Notes: a model not told the origin generated them from the sequence alone. Shown: positions 35,726 to 45,666, counted from the first letter of the stretch. The stretch: DNA of 64,000 nucleotides from Clostridium pasteurianum BC1 (GCF_000389635.1 NC_021182.1:4319925-4383924), one strand, 5' to 3'. Made by a program: numbers and translations.

Positions 35726-38700
35726 TTAAGCTTTATTAATCCAAGCTCTTATTAATGTTATTAGTACATCATAATCAATTGGCTTGGAGATATAATCATT
35801 GGCACCAGCTGCCATACACTTTTCTCTATCACCTTTTAATGACTTTGCTGTTGTAGCTATAATTGGTATATTTTTAATTTTATCTGAATTTCGTATTTTT
35901 TTAATTGCTTCATATCCATTCATAACAGGCATCATTATATCCATTAAAATTAAATCTACAGCCTGAGTTTCAAGTTTTCTTAATGCTACTTCTCCATTTT
36001 CAGCTTCAATGATTTCTGCACCGTAATCTTCTAAGGCAGCGGCAAGTACAAATATGTTTCGTGGATCATCATCTACAATGAGTATTTTTTTATTGGCTAG
36101 ATTTAGTGCTGTATCTTTATTTATTTTAGAAGTCATAATACTTCTGTACTCTTCTTCATCATTAACTTTATGAAGTATTAAAGTCAGCTCATCTAGCAAT
36201 CTTTCATCTGAGTTTGAAGTTTTAATAATTATTCTGTCTGCATATAATTTTATCTCTTTTTCTTGTTCAGAAGATATATCCATGCCTGTATAAATGATAA
36301 CAGGAACATATATGTTTTTTAGTTTTAATACTTCATTAATTTCTTTTAACAAAGCAATTCCATTTATGTCTGGCAGCCCTAGATCCAATAAAATACCATT
36401 AATTTCATGTTCTTTTATAAGTTTTAGTGCTTCTGCTCCGCTACTAGATATTAATGTAGTGAAGCCTATGCCTTCAGAGACAGCTTTTATTGACTGTATT
36501 AAATTTTTATCATCTTCAACTATTAGTAAATTTTTTTGTCTTATATTTTTTATTTCTTCTATGTATACTTCTTTTTCATTCTTAGGCTCTAGACTCATAG
36601 CAGCAGCTGCCTCTTGCTTTGTAGACTCCCCTTCTGAAAGTGCTAAAGGCAAATACAAATAAAAGGTGCTCCCCACTCCAGGTTCACTACTTACTTCTAT
36701 TCTACCATTCATAAGTTCACAAAGTTTGCTGCTAATAGATAATCCAAGTCCTGTACCCCCATACTTTCTTGAAATGGACCCATCTCCTTGATGAAATTCT
36801 TGAAAAATTATATCTAATTTTTCCTTAGCTATACCTATTCCTGTATCGGATACAGAAAATACCAGATTATTTTCATACTGATGATCTTCTGCTATCTTTA
36901 GTTTTACAGTTCCCTTATCCGTAAATTTAAACGCATTAGATAAAAAATTTCTAATTATTTGTGAAATTCTATCTCTATCACCATAGAAATTATTTTCAAA
37001 TTGATCTTCCAATATGAACTGAATATCTTTTTCCTTTGCTGTTTCATCAAAAATATCCCTAAGTTCTTTTATAAGATCACTTGTATTAAAATAATTATAA
37101 TTAAGATCTATTTTTCCAGCCTCAATTTTTGATAAATCTAAAATATTATTTATCAAACGAAGTAGATGCTGTCCTGAGTTATATATAACTTTAAATTTTT
37201 CTCTTGTACCATTTTCAAACTTATCTTTTCCATTTCTAATCAAGAGATTAGATAATAATATAATTGAATTAAGTGGCGTTCTAAGTTCATGAGAAATATT
37301 TGCTAAAAATTGAGATTTATATTTATTTGCAGCTTCTAAGTCTTTTGAACGTACCAAAATTTCTTCTTTAGATTTTTCTAACTCCTCATTTTTAATGCTA
37401 AGAAGTCTTGACTGCTCTTCTATTTGCACTTGATGCTCTTCAAGCTGAGAGTTAGTTTGCTGTAGTTCTTCACTTTGCTGCTGAAGTATTTGCTGTTGCT
37501 CTTCAAGTTGAGAATTAGTTTGTTGGAGTTCCTCAGCTTGAACTTGAAGCTGTCTTTGTTGTTCTTCTAATTCTTCATTTGCATTTTTAAGTTCACTTGA
37601 TATTTCGTGAGCTTCTTTAGTTGCCTCTTCACTTTTAAGTAATAGTTCTTTAATCCTTTCATTTTGAATTACAGAGTAAAGATTTATGGCAATTGCATTG
37701 CATACTTCTTCTATAAATTTCTTTTTTAAGTCATCAAAATACTCAAAAGAAGACAATTCAATAACTCCATAGAGTTCATTCTCATAAATTAATGGAAAGG
37801 CATAGACATTAAGTGGCGGACCAAACACGGTTGAAGTGCAAATTGCAGCTTCTGACTCCTTCACTTTTTTGAGATGTATTGGATTTCTCTCTAAAGCTAC
37901 TTGTCCAACTATTCCTTCACCCATGTCATATGTATTTGATAATCTCTCTCTTTCTGTAAAAGCAAAAGAGGAATTCAAAATAAGTTTATTCTCTGAATTT
38001 TTATATATGTAAAAAGTTGCATTTCCAGCATCTAAAGTTTTTGCCAAAAAATTAATAGTCTTTTGTGTTAATTCCTTTACAGAAACGCTGCCAGTCATTT
38101 CGTCGTTTAGTGAATTTCGAGCATTGTTTATCCAAAAATCGATTTTTAATTTATTTATCAATATATTATAGTTTTTACCCATTTCTGAAATTTCATCTTT
38201 TTGGTTTATTTCATATTCTTCAAAATTACCTGTATTTGAAATTTTAATCATATGATCTCTTAATCTGTTAATAGGAGCTAAAATACTTGTTGTTATTAAC
38301 ATAAATAATACTAAAAGTATACTTGTTAAAATTGCTAAAGTTAAAAATAAAGTTATTCTCACTGAAGATTGCAGCGCGTTTGATTGTTGAATTAAACTTG
38401 TTTGATTAGTTGAAGAATTTGAATATATATTATTAAGATCAAGTTCAAGCTCACTTACAAAATCTGAGCTTATACCCTTAGATATATTTATGGCATCATC
38501 TTTTTTACCTTCTTGCACATCTTGAATAATTTTATCCCGCTGTGGTTTCCACCATTTAGAAAGAATATTATTAGCGTCTTGCAAATTTCTTATAGTATCA
38601 GAATCAACAGAATTTCCTCCTATAGTATCTAAATTTTTTTGAAAATCACTTTCATATTTGTTAACCTGATCTATCCCTTGTTGAATTTCGTCACTACCTG

Positions 38701-38929
38701 ATGATAAAATCACATCATTTATAGCACTGTTTATTTTAACCAAATCTACTTTTGCATTAACTGTAGCATCTGAAACCCTTGATGATTGATTATATAAGCT
38801 ATTAGTTACTTTTGCCAGGTTATCAAGCTCAATTAAAGCAAAGATGCCAAATCCAATAAATGTCATAAGGCAAACAAAAAACAATGTTAGAAATCTCTGC
38901 TTTATACTAAAATTTTTAAAAATATTCAT
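35726..38929 (-). CDS. Hybrid sensor histidine kinase (4HB-HAMP-GAF-coil-HK-REC-REC)
   Basis: A 1067-residue membrane kinase. Order: TM (about 12-32), extracytoplasmic four-helix region (33-185), TM (about 188-212), HAMP (to about 265), GAF (about 280-430), a Gln/Glu-rich coiled coil (about 435-525) with repeated EELQQTNSQLEE, HisKA with H547 in NISHELRTP, HATPase with GTGLGLSIS, then two receivers with D849 and D997. No output domain, so the signal must pass to another protein. The lipoprotein gene 33 bp upstream and the CheR gene 24 bp downstream make a three-gene unit. The external sensor plus binding lipoprotein suggests sugar sensing. Confidence 0.9.
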   Translation of the reverse strand: MNIFKNFSIKQRFLTLFFVCLMTFIGFGIFALIELDNLAKVTNSLYNQSSRVSDATVNAKVDLVKINSAINDVILSSGSDEIQQGIDQVNKYESDFQKNLDTIGGNSVDSDTIRNLQDANNILSKWWKPQRDKIIQDVQEGKKDDAINISKGISSDFVSELELDLNNIYSNSSTNQTSLIQQSNALQSSVRITLFLTLAILTSILLVLFMLITTSILAPINRLRDHMIKISNTGNFEEYEINQKDEISEMGKNYNILINKLKIDFWINNARNSLNDEMTGSVSVKELTQKTINFLAKTLDAGNATFYIYKNSENKLILNSSFAFTERERLSNTYDMGEGIVGQVALERNPIHLKKVKESEAAICTSTVFGPPLNVYAFPLIYENELYGVIELSSFEYFDDLKKKFIEEVCNAIAINLYSVIQNERIKELLLKSEEATKEAHEISSELKNANEELEEQQRQLQVQAEELQQTNSQLEEQQQILQQQSEELQQTNSQLEEHQVQIEEQSRLLSIKNEELEKSKEEILVRSKDLEAANKYKSQFLANISHELRTPLNSIILLSNLLIRNGKDKFENGTREKFKVIYNSGQHLLRLINNILDLSKIEAGKIDLNYNYFNTSDLIKELRDIFDETAKEKDIQFILEDQFENNFYGDRDRISQIIRNFLSNAFKFTDKGTVKLKIAEDHQYENNLVFSVSDTGIGIAKEKLDIIFQEFHQGDGSISRKYGGTGLGLSISSKLCELMNGRIEVSSEPGVGSTFYLYLPLALSEGESTKQEAAAAMSLEPKNEKEVYIEEIKNIRQKNLLIVEDDKNLIQSIKAVSEGIGFTTLISSSGAEALKLIKEHEINGILLDLGLPDINGIALLKEINEVLKLKNIYVPVIIYTGMDISSEQEKEIKLYADRIIIKTSNSDERLLDELTLILHKVNDEEEYRSIMTSKINKDTALNLANKKILIVDDDPRNIFVLAAALEDYGAEIIEAENGEVALRKLETQAVDLILMDIMMPVMNGYEAIKKIRNSDKIKNIPIIATTAKSLKGDREKCMAAGANDYISKPIDYDVLITLIRAWINKA

Positions 38930-38962
38930 AAATTCCTCCTTAAAAGTATATGTAACAATTTT

Positions 38963-39922
38963 CTACTTATTTTTCCATTTAGCTATATATTGGTCTACAT
39001 TTTCCGGAGTAACTAATTCATTTTGAATATTTATTGTTTTTTCTACATTTTCACCATTGGCTGCTTTAATTGCAGTGTCTATGCTACTCTTACTTAGTTT
39101 TGCTGCATCCTGAAATACTGTAACAGCCAATTTGCCACTCTTTAAATACTGAAGAGAATCTGGAGTAGCATCTATACCACCTACAGTTATCTTTCCAAGT
39201 TTTCCTGCTGCTTCTATAGCTTTTAATGCTCCTATTGCCATTTCATCATTGTTGCTGGCTACAGCATCAATCTCTTTTCCAGATTTAAGCCAAGTTTCCA
39301 TTAGAGCCATACCCCTGGCTCTATCCCACTCAGCTGGTTGCTCCGCAACAATTTTCATATCAGAATATTTTGCTATTACTTCATGATAAGTTTCAGTTCT
39401 CACTCTCTGTGCTCTATCATCCATTGGCCCCATTATAATTGCAACATTACCCTTGTAATTCATTTTCTTTGCAAGGTATTCCATTTCCAATGTGGCAGCT
39501 TGTTTTGAGTCGGGAGCTATATAACATGCTGAATCACTTTGATTTTCAAAGGGATTCATAAGACTGATAATTGGAATATTAGCTGCTTTAGCTTTATCAG
39601 TTATTTCCTTTGATGAATCTATATAAACTGGAGTAACAATTATTGCATCTACTCTCTGGGATATGAAATCTTCAACCTGCGACAACTGTGTATTAGAATT
39701 TTGTTTTGCATCAGCAAATACTACTTCAACATCCTTTAAAGATTTGGAGTAATTCTTCATTTCATCAAGCAAATAAGACCCGTATTTGTCATTACCATTA
39801 GCGATACAAACACCAATCTTAATCTTGTTGATATCTTTTGCTGTATCATTTCCTGTCTTTACACATCCAATAAATAAACATATTGTCATAACAGTAAGCA
39901 TCATTAACAAAAATTTTTTCAT
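38963..39922 (-). CDS. Periplasmic-type sugar-binding lipoprotein (ribose/galactose family)
   Basis: A 319-residue Peripla_BP_4 protein with a lipobox (LFIGC) and two alpha/beta lobes. It resembles RbsB/MglB-type binding proteins (AQRVRTETYHEV, AVASNNDEMAIGALKA, VGGIDATPDSLQYL). No sugar ABC permease or ATPase is adjacent. It is the first gene of a unit with the hybrid kinase, so it may serve as an extracellular ligand receptor for that kinase, comparable in idea to ChvE with VirA or LuxP with LuxQ. Start ATG at 39922 has GGGAG at 9 nt. Confidence 0.85.
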   Translation of the reverse strand: MKKFLLMMLTVMTICLFIGCVKTGNDTAKDINKIKIGVCIANGNDKYGSYLLDEMKNYSKSLKDVEVVFADAKQNSNTQLSQVEDFISQRVDAIIVTPVYIDSSKEITDKAKAANIPIISLMNPFENQSDSACYIAPDSKQAATLEMEYLAKKMNYKGNVAIIMGPMDDRAQRVRTETYHEVIAKYSDMKIVAEQPAEWDRARGMALMETWLKSGKEIDAVASNNDEMAIGALKAIEAAGKLGKITVGGIDATPDSLQYLKSGKLAVTVFQDAAKLSKSSIDTAIKAANGENVEKTINIQNELVTPENVDQYIAKWKNK

Positions 39923-40023
39923 TAGTTTTATCTCCCTTATATAGTTTTGTCTCAATAATAACAGCCCCTATGTATTTACCTTTCCTTGTATCTTATCACT
40001 AATTGATAAAAAATCCTTCTAAA

Positions 40024-41286
40024 TTAGAAATATATATCAGAAAACTCTATATCAATTTTTTTAATTACAGTGCTGCTGTTATTCGTACAACAGCCTTGTG
40101 CATCGTTTTCTCCACATCCTTCTCTAATAGGAATTTCAACAATAAATTCGCTTCCTTTTTGATACTCGCTCTTAAGTTGTATATTTCCGCCGTGCATTTC
40201 AACTAAAGATTTTACAAGATTAAGACCTATGCCGCTGCCTTCACAACTTCTTGTAAGAAGGTTGTCTACTTGTTTGAACCTTTGAAAAATCATCTCCTGC
40301 TTATCTTTAGGAATTCCTACACCAGAATCCTTTACACTAATTTGAATAAATTTATCTAAAACTTTTACATTAACAAATATATTTCCATCCTTAGGGGTAA
40401 ATTTTATTGCATTTGATAAAAGATTCAGCACAATTCTCTCAATTGCATCTAAATCACAACAAAAATTTAATTCTTCAACATTAGTATCAAATGTTACTTC
40501 TATGTTTTTTGAGGCTGCAAATTCTACAACAGAGAGTGTAACTGATTCCACCACTTCAATAATATTACATGTTGTTAAATTAAGAGTAAAATTGCCTGAA
40601 TCCATTTTTGTAATATCCAATAGATTATTAACTAGCTTTACAAGTCTATAACAATTTTGAATCTGAGTTTTTACATTTGACTTTATTTTCTCTTTATTTA
40701 AAACATTACCATTTCCCAGATAATGTTTTATCATTTGGGAGGATCCTAGGAGAATATTTAGAGGAGTTCTAAATTCATGAGATATGTTTGCAAAAAAGAT
40801 ATTTTTAGCTTCATTGGCTGCCTCGGCCATTTCTTTTGCTCTTTTTAATTCTTTTGTTTGTTCTTGTAATAGTATATTTGTTTTCCTTTCCTTTTCAATT
40901 AGCTTTAAATATACATTTATTCTATTTATAAGTAAAAAATCATCAATGGGCTTAGTTAAATAGTCCACAGCTCCTATTTCAAAGCCTCTCTTTTTGAAAT
41001 CTTCGCCAATATAGGCTCCCGTTAAAAATACAATGGGAATATGCTCTGTTTTTTTTCTTCCCTTTATAATCTGTGCCAACTCAAAACCATCCATTTCTCT
41101 CTTCATCTGTACATCTAAAATGATTAAGTCTATAGGATTTTTTATAAGTTCTTGTAATGCTTTCTTGGGAGTATCTGCAATCAATACATTAGCATCAATA
41201 TATTCTTTTATAAGAGTTTTTACAGTAAATAAATTATTTTCATCATCATCAACTACTAAAATTGTATACAAACTGCTCATATCCAT
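40024..41286 (-). CDS. Receiver-histidine kinase (REC-HisKA-HATPase)
   Basis: A 420-residue soluble kinase: N-terminal receiver (about 5-125, with ILVVDDDENN and IILDVQM), a helix, HisKA with the histidine in NISHEFRTP, and HATPase with NLLSNAIKFTP and GSGIGLNLVKSL. The receiver could accept phosphate from the adjacent hybrid kinase, making this a relay partner. It lies 100 bp upstream of the sugar-binding protein in the same direction and may be cotranscribed. C-terminal tail with CCTNN is unusual. AAGG precedes the ATG at 41286 by 8 nt. Confidence 0.88.
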   Translation of the reverse strand: MDMSSLYTILVVDDDENNLFTVKTLIKEYIDANVLIADTPKKALQELIKNPIDLIILDVQMKREMDGFELAQIIKGRKKTEHIPIVFLTGAYIGEDFKKRGFEIGAVDYLTKPIDDFLLINRINVYLKLIEKERKTNILLQEQTKELKRAKEMAEAANEAKNIFFANISHEFRTPLNILLGSSQMIKHYLGNGNVLNKEKIKSNVKTQIQNCYRLVKLVNNLLDITKMDSGNFTLNLTTCNIIEVVESVTLSVVEFAASKNIEVTFDTNVEELNFCCDLDAIERIVLNLLSNAIKFTPKDGNIFVNVKVLDKFIQISVKDSGVGIPKDKQEMIFQRFKQVDNLLTRSCEGSGIGLNLVKSLVEMHGGNIQLKSEYQKGSEFIVEIPIREGCGENDAQGCCTNNSSTVIKKIDIEFSDIYF

Positions 41287-41601
41287 TTTATTAACCTTCC
41301 CTATAAATGTCATTTAAAATTAATAATTTATCAATTATTTCCCATTTTTTACTTTACCCTTAAATTATAGCATGGAATTCTATTATTATACAATATATGA
41401 TGTAAAAATAAGTAAATAAAAATTTTTCTCATTTATTTTAGCTTTTAAATATCTCTTTTTAACATATTTAAAATATAACTAACAATAGTACTATAAAATA
41501 TTATGATATAATTATTGTTATAAGATATTTAAGTTAATATTTATAATTAATTGTGGACTAAAAAACGATTAATTAAAGATTGTACAAGGGAGTAGATTGT
41601 T

Positions 41602-42420
41602 ATGATGAAAATAGATACTGAAAAATGCATTGGATGTGGACAATGTGTTAAAGATTGTTTCCCAATGGATATAGAAATATTGGATGGTAAAGCAAAGATT
41701 AATAATAAAAATTGTATTAAGTGCGGACATTGTATTGCAGTCTGCCCCAAAGACGCAGTCTCAATGGATGAATACAGTATGGAAGATGTGAAAGATTACG
41801 ATAAAGAAAGCTTTTCAATAGCTCCAGATACTTTACTAAATTTCATAAAATTCAGAAGAACCGTAAGGCAATTTAAAAATAAACAAGTGGAAGAAGAAAA
41901 AATTGCTAAAATTATAGAAGCTGGAAGATTTACTGAAACTGGCAGCAATATGCAGGATCCATCTTACATAGTGGTGAGAGAAGGGCTAGAACAATTAAAA
42001 GATTTAACTTTTGAAAGCTTAAAGTCAATGGGAGAATATGTTCTCAATAACCACACTCCGGAAACTAGACTATATAGAAGATATGCAAAGATGTGGCTTA
42101 AAATGTATGAAGAATATAAAGAAAATCCTAAGAATGACAAAATATTTTTTAATGCTCCAGTAGTAATAGTTATCACAGCTAGCTCACAGGTAAATGGAGC
42201 GCTAGCTTCCTCAAATATGGAACTTATGGTTAATGCTCTAGGCCTTGGAACATTTTTTAGTGGATTCTTTGTAAGGGCTGCCCAGGAAAGTAAGGAGATT
42301 AAAGATTTCCTTGGAGTCAAAAGAAGAAAAGAAATTGTGACCTGTATGATACTTGGCTATCCTGATGTAAAGTATTTAAGAACAGTACCAAGAAAAGAAG
42401 CAGATGTAAGCTGGAAATAA
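41602..42420 (+). CDS. Ferredoxin-nitroreductase fusion
   Basis: A 272-residue protein: residues 1-60 bind two [4Fe-4S] clusters (CIGCGQCVKDC and CIKCGHCIAVC), the rest is an FMN-binding nitroreductase fold (FRRTVRQFKNK, then SNMELMVNALGLGTFFSGF). This arrangement is common in clostridia and is thought to reduce nitro groups or other electrophiles with ferredoxin electrons. It is monocistronic, with GGGAG 9 nt before the ATG and a terminator after the stop. Confidence 0.9.
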   Translation: MMKIDTEKCIGCGQCVKDCFPMDIEILDGKAKINNKNCIKCGHCIAVCPKDAVSMDEYSMEDVKDYDKESFSIAPDTLLNFIKFRRTVRQFKNKQVEEEKIAKIIEAGRFTETGSNMQDPSYIVVREGLEQLKDLTFESLKSMGEYVLNNHTPETRLYRRYAKMWLKMYEEYKENPKNDKIFFNAPVVIVITASSQVNGALASSNMELMVNALGLGTFFSGFFVRAAQESKEIKDFLGVKRRKEIVTCMILGYPDVKYLRTVPRKEADVSWK

Positions 42421-42432
42421 GATTTATATGGG

Positions 42433-42471
42433 AAGGTGCATAGATTTGATTTATACAAATCTATGTACCTT
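42433..42471. terminator. Terminator-like hairpin after the nitroreductase gene
   Basis: Stem AAGGTGCATAGATTTG (42433-42448) with CAAATCTATGTACCTT (42456-42471), one mismatch, 7-nt loop. No T-run follows on the plus strand. Confidence 0.6.
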
Positions 42472-42499
42472 CACTAGAATATCTAATTCTGAAGTGTCC

Positions 42500-42560
42500 T
42501 CTTTTTAGGAAAAGCTCACCGTACGTGATAGTTTCCCATCATAGGGCTCTCCATCTATAC
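42500..42560 (-). other. Possible group II intron remnant
   Basis: On the minus strand the sequence reads GGAGAGCCCTATGATGGGAA, then ACTATCACGTACGGT. This resembles the hairpin found just ahead of the maturase frame in bacterial group II introns (GAGCCGTATG...GAAA...CACGTACGGTTC). No reverse transcriptase gene is present, so it would be a short relic. The remainder of 42481-42617 shows nothing else. Confidence 0.4.
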
Positions 42561-42617
42561 AACTGTTCCTATTTAAATACTCTTCTAAAAGAATCTACAT
42601 TATTATATATTTAGCTC

Positions 42618-43250
42618 CTATCTTATAAAAACATTATGCAGATAACTAAGGTTATAGATAGATGTTATTTTATATATAAAACCAACATAAGCGATTGTGG
42701 ATAAACCCCAATTTACAATACCCCTGGAACTTGCAAGTGAAAAGCAAACTTTTCCTAGTGGTAATGGGAATAACAAAGCTTCCGGCTTTTCGTTTAGAAG
42801 ATCTACTATCATGTGCAGAGCATATCCAAGTCCAAACCAAATAGCAAAGTTTCCTACAATTAGCCATACACCCATAGTCATAATAAAGAAACCAATTAAA
42901 CTATGCATATATTTTCTATGGCCTGTAATCCTCCCAAGAATTATAGAACCTACTATAAATAAACCTCCTATAATTTTAAGTTGATTCGGCATATTTTTTC
43001 CTACTAAACCCCATATATTGTAATGTAGCTTATATGTTAATACCAAGTATAAGGCTGTTAAAATAAAAACTGCATAAATAACATCACTAACAACATGACC
43101 TGCTTTAGACACTTTAAGGTCTGCATCTGTAGCATAAGAGCCTATAATGCAAAAGCCTAATCCTATTAAAGCTGTTTTTATGTCTACTTTAGGTACTAAT
43201 ATAAAAGCTGCTGAACAAATTCCTACTGCCGCATGTGTTTTTCCAGTCAT
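42618..43250 (-). CDS. YdjM-like membrane-bound metal-dependent hydrolase
   Basis: A 210-residue membrane protein of the DUF457/YdjM type. The N-terminus MTGKTHAAVGIC with its histidine, the ATDADLK aspartates, a GHRKYMHSL motif and ALHMIVDLL are the conserved metal-ligand segments, spread between about five hydrophobic stretches. The function in cells is not known. Start ATG at 43250 has GGAGG at 8 nt. Confidence 0.85.
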   Translation of the reverse strand: MTGKTHAAVGICSAAFILVPKVDIKTALIGLGFCIIGSYATDADLKVSKAGHVVSDVIYAVFILTALYLVLTYKLHYNIWGLVGKNMPNQLKIIGGLFIVGSIILGRITGHRKYMHSLIGFFIMTMGVWLIVGNFAIWFGLGYALHMIVDLLNEKPEALLFPLPLGKVCFSLASSRGIVNWGLSTIAYVGFIYKITSIYNLSYLHNVFIR

Positions 43251-43421
43251 TATAAATTCCTCCAAATCTATTCTATATTTATAGTACGTCTTAATTATAT
43301 ATTAGATGATACCACATAATTTATTAGGTGGTAAATTATAATTATGAGAATTTATGAGTTCAACACAATGATAATTATGTTCAATCAACCCCAAAGACGC
43401 AAAAATTTACCAATAGTACGC

Positions 43422-43578
43422 CCAGAGAGAGTGGAACCTACGATCTCTAGATTTGATTTTATATATTTTTATTTTTCTTCACTTTCCTATAAATGCTGAT
43501 ATTACTAGATTTCCTTCCTTATACTTTCTAATCAAAACTAGAGTTATCTGAAACTTTTGTGAGAAAAGTGTGGAAAAA
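43422..43578 (-). repeat. Direct repeat DR1 with tRNA-like end, left of oleate hydratase
   Basis: 43451-43578 matches 45789-45917 at roughly nine of ten positions, in direct orientation. The segment to its left (43422-43450) reads on the minus strand as a degenerate tRNA T-arm (GTAGGTTCCACTC). In copies 1 and 2 a minus-strand frame ending in NSSFD-stop is conserved and may be the last codons of a lost gene. The interval 43251-43421 shows nothing else. Confidence 0.6.
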
Positions 43579-43592
43579 ATTTAATAAACATT

Positions 43593-43772
43593 TCAAAACA
43601 AATTCATCTTATTAAGTATATCTTTGAGCTTTTTTAATTCTTCTACTGTCAAAGTAATTCTTTTCCCAATTTTTTCATATTCAGGTGACCAATCTCTAAT
43701 ATCATACATAGCTTCTTTAGCATTTCAATTTATTAGATTTAATTCTTTCTTCCAACTCTTAAATTGTGGATA
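43593..43772 (-). pseudogene. YdbC/PC4-like coactivator remnant with nonsense codon
   Basis: The minus-strand frame reads SWKKELNLIN-stop-NAKEAMYDIRDWSPEY and KRITLTVEELKKLKDIL to a TGA at 43593. This is the C-terminal two-thirds of a YdbC (PC4/p15 family) ssDNA-binding protein. The internal TGA stands where the family has TGG (Trp), so one base change broke it, and the N-terminus is gone. It directly adjoins DR1. Confidence 0.7.
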
Positions 43773-43968
43773 TTACACAATTTTGACTTAGCATAATAAT
43801 TTAAATTATTATCCTACTTTGATAATAGAATTCTTTTCCATAAATTAAATTACCACATATTGTAATATTTACAAAGTAACTATACTACAAATTATATTAA
43901 CCTACAGTTTCTTGTTATTTAATCATAGTATAAGTATATATAAACTAATATTGGAGATGGTAAAATTT

Positions 43969-45666
43969 ATGGGAAATTATGAAAACATAAACACTTTAAT
44001 ACCGAAAGGCATTGAGAAGAAAAAAGCGTATTTGGTTGGTGGTGGTATAGCATCTCTTGCGGCTGCTGCATACTTGATTCGTGATGGCCATATGGATGGC
44101 AAAAACATTACTATCTTAGAAGAAACACATATTATTGGAGGCGCTATGGACGGGTCAGGCAATGCAAAGGATGGCTACGTTATTCGTGGTGGAAGAGAAA
44201 TGGAAGAACACTATGAGTGTTGTTGGGACTTATATAGCAAAATTCCTTCACTAAGCAATCCAAAACGAACAGTTTTAGACGAATTTCGTGAGTTAAATAT
44301 TGTTGACCCTAACGAGTCTACTTGTAGATTACTTCATAATTACGGTGAAAAAGCTGATTTTTCTTCTCTTGGACTAAGCGACCTTCACATCAAACAACTG
44401 ACTATGCTTTTTCTTGCAACGGAAGAAGAATTAGGTGCTACCACTGTTGAGCAGTATTTCCACCCTTCTTTTTTAGAGACTGATATGTGGTATTTCTGGC
44501 GCTCCATGTTTGCATTTCAAAATTGGCATAGCGTTGTGGAGATGAAGCGCTATATGCAGCGTTTTATGCACTTACTTCCTGGAATGAGTCGTTTAAAAAA
44601 CATTATGTTTACAAAATACAACCAGTATGATTCTATGATTCTCCCTTTAGAAAAATGGTTAAAATCAAAAAATGTAGCCTTTAATCTGCATACACAAGTT
44701 ATAGATTTAAATATTGACATACACGAAAATAAAAAAACTGTTACTGCAATTCACTTGTTACGTAATGGGAAAGATGAAATAATTCATACAAGTGAAAATG
44801 ATCTAGTATTTGTTACTAATGGATCTATGACAGAAAATTCTACTCTTGGAAGTATGAACGAACCAGCAATACTTAATCGTGAAGTTGGAGCGTGCTGGAC
44901 TTTATGGAAAAACATATCGAATAAATACCCATCATTTGGAAAACCTGAAGTATTCTGTAGTGACATCGACAAGAGTAAATGGGAATCTTTCACTATAACA
45001 TGCACAGATTCTAAGATAGCCGACCTTCTTAAGAATCTGACAGGTAGAGATCCTTTCTCTGGTAAAGTTGTTACTGGAGGTATTATAACCATTAAGGACT
45101 CAAACTGGCTTTTGAGCGTAACCTGCAGTAGGCAACCTCACTTTATTAATCAACCCCAAAATGTATTAGTTCTTTGGGCTTATGGTCTTTTCCCTGACAA
45201 TGTTGGTGATTTTGTGAAAAAGAAAATGTGCAATTGTACTGGTAAAGAACTAGTGACAGAACTTCTATATCATATGGGTATGAAAGATGAAATACCTGAA
45301 ATTATTAAAACCGTTAATGTCATCCCATGTATGATGCCTTATATCACCAGTCAATTTATGCCACGTGTCAAAGGAGATCGTCCCGACGTTGTTCCTGAAG
45401 GTAGTAGCAACCTTGCCTTTTTAGGTCAATTTGCAGAGATAGCAGATGATTGTGTGTTTACAGTTGAATATTCTATTCGTTCAGCAATGATGGCAGTTTA
45501 TACACTACTTAATCTTGAGAAAAAAGTACCGGAAATATATCCATCTAAATACGATATTCGTGTACTTGCAGCAGCAACAAAAACACTATATAGTGGACGC
45601 CCTCTCCCTGCCGAATGGATTGTTCACAAGCTGTTGAAAAATACTACCCTTGAAGGTTTAATTTAA
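43969..45666 (+). CDS. ohyA: Oleate hydratase (fatty-acid double-bond hydratase)
   Basis: A 565-residue FAD-dependent enzyme that adds water to the cis-9 double bond of oleic and related acids, giving 10-hydroxy fatty acids. The FAD motif GGGIASLAAAAYLIRDG is near residue 27, followed by EETHIIGGAMDG and the family segment REMEEHYECCWDL; the C-terminus has FVEY-like FTVEYSIRSAMM. The length is normal. The ATG at 43969 gives the family N-terminus (GGAG 12 nt upstream); earlier in-frame ATGs are less likely. The gene lies alone between two direct repeats with tRNA-like ends, which suggests acquisition. Confidence 0.93.
   Translation: MGNYENINTLIPKGIEKKKAYLVGGGIASLAAAAYLIRDGHMDGKNITILEETHIIGGAMDGSGNAKDGYVIRGGREMEEHYECCWDLYSKIPSLSNPKRTVLDEFRELNIVDPNESTCRLLHNYGEKADFSSLGLSDLHIKQLTMLFLATEEELGATTVEQYFHPSFLETDMWYFWRSMFAFQNWHSVVEMKRYMQRFMHLLPGMSRLKNIMFTKYNQYDSMILPLEKWLKSKNVAFNLHTQVIDLNIDIHENKKTVTAIHLLRNGKDEIIHTSENDLVFVTNGSMTENSTLGSMNEPAILNREVGACWTLWKNISNKYPSFGKPEVFCSDIDKSKWESFTITCTDSKIADLLKNLTGRDPFSGKVVTGGIITIKDSNWLLSVTCSRQPHFINQPQNVLVLWAYGLFPDNVGDFVKKKMCNCTGKELVTELLYHMGMKDEIPEIIKTVNVIPCMMPYITSQFMPRVKGDRPDVVPEGSSNLAFLGQFAEIADDCVFTVEYSIRSAMMAVYTLLNLEKKVPEIYPSKYDIRVLAAATKTLYSGRPLPAEWIVHKLLKNTTLEGLI

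Noticed and set aside
36294-36662. Plus-strand open frame inside the hybrid kinase gene
   Set aside because: Antisense to the receiver domains; no ribosome binding site or family.
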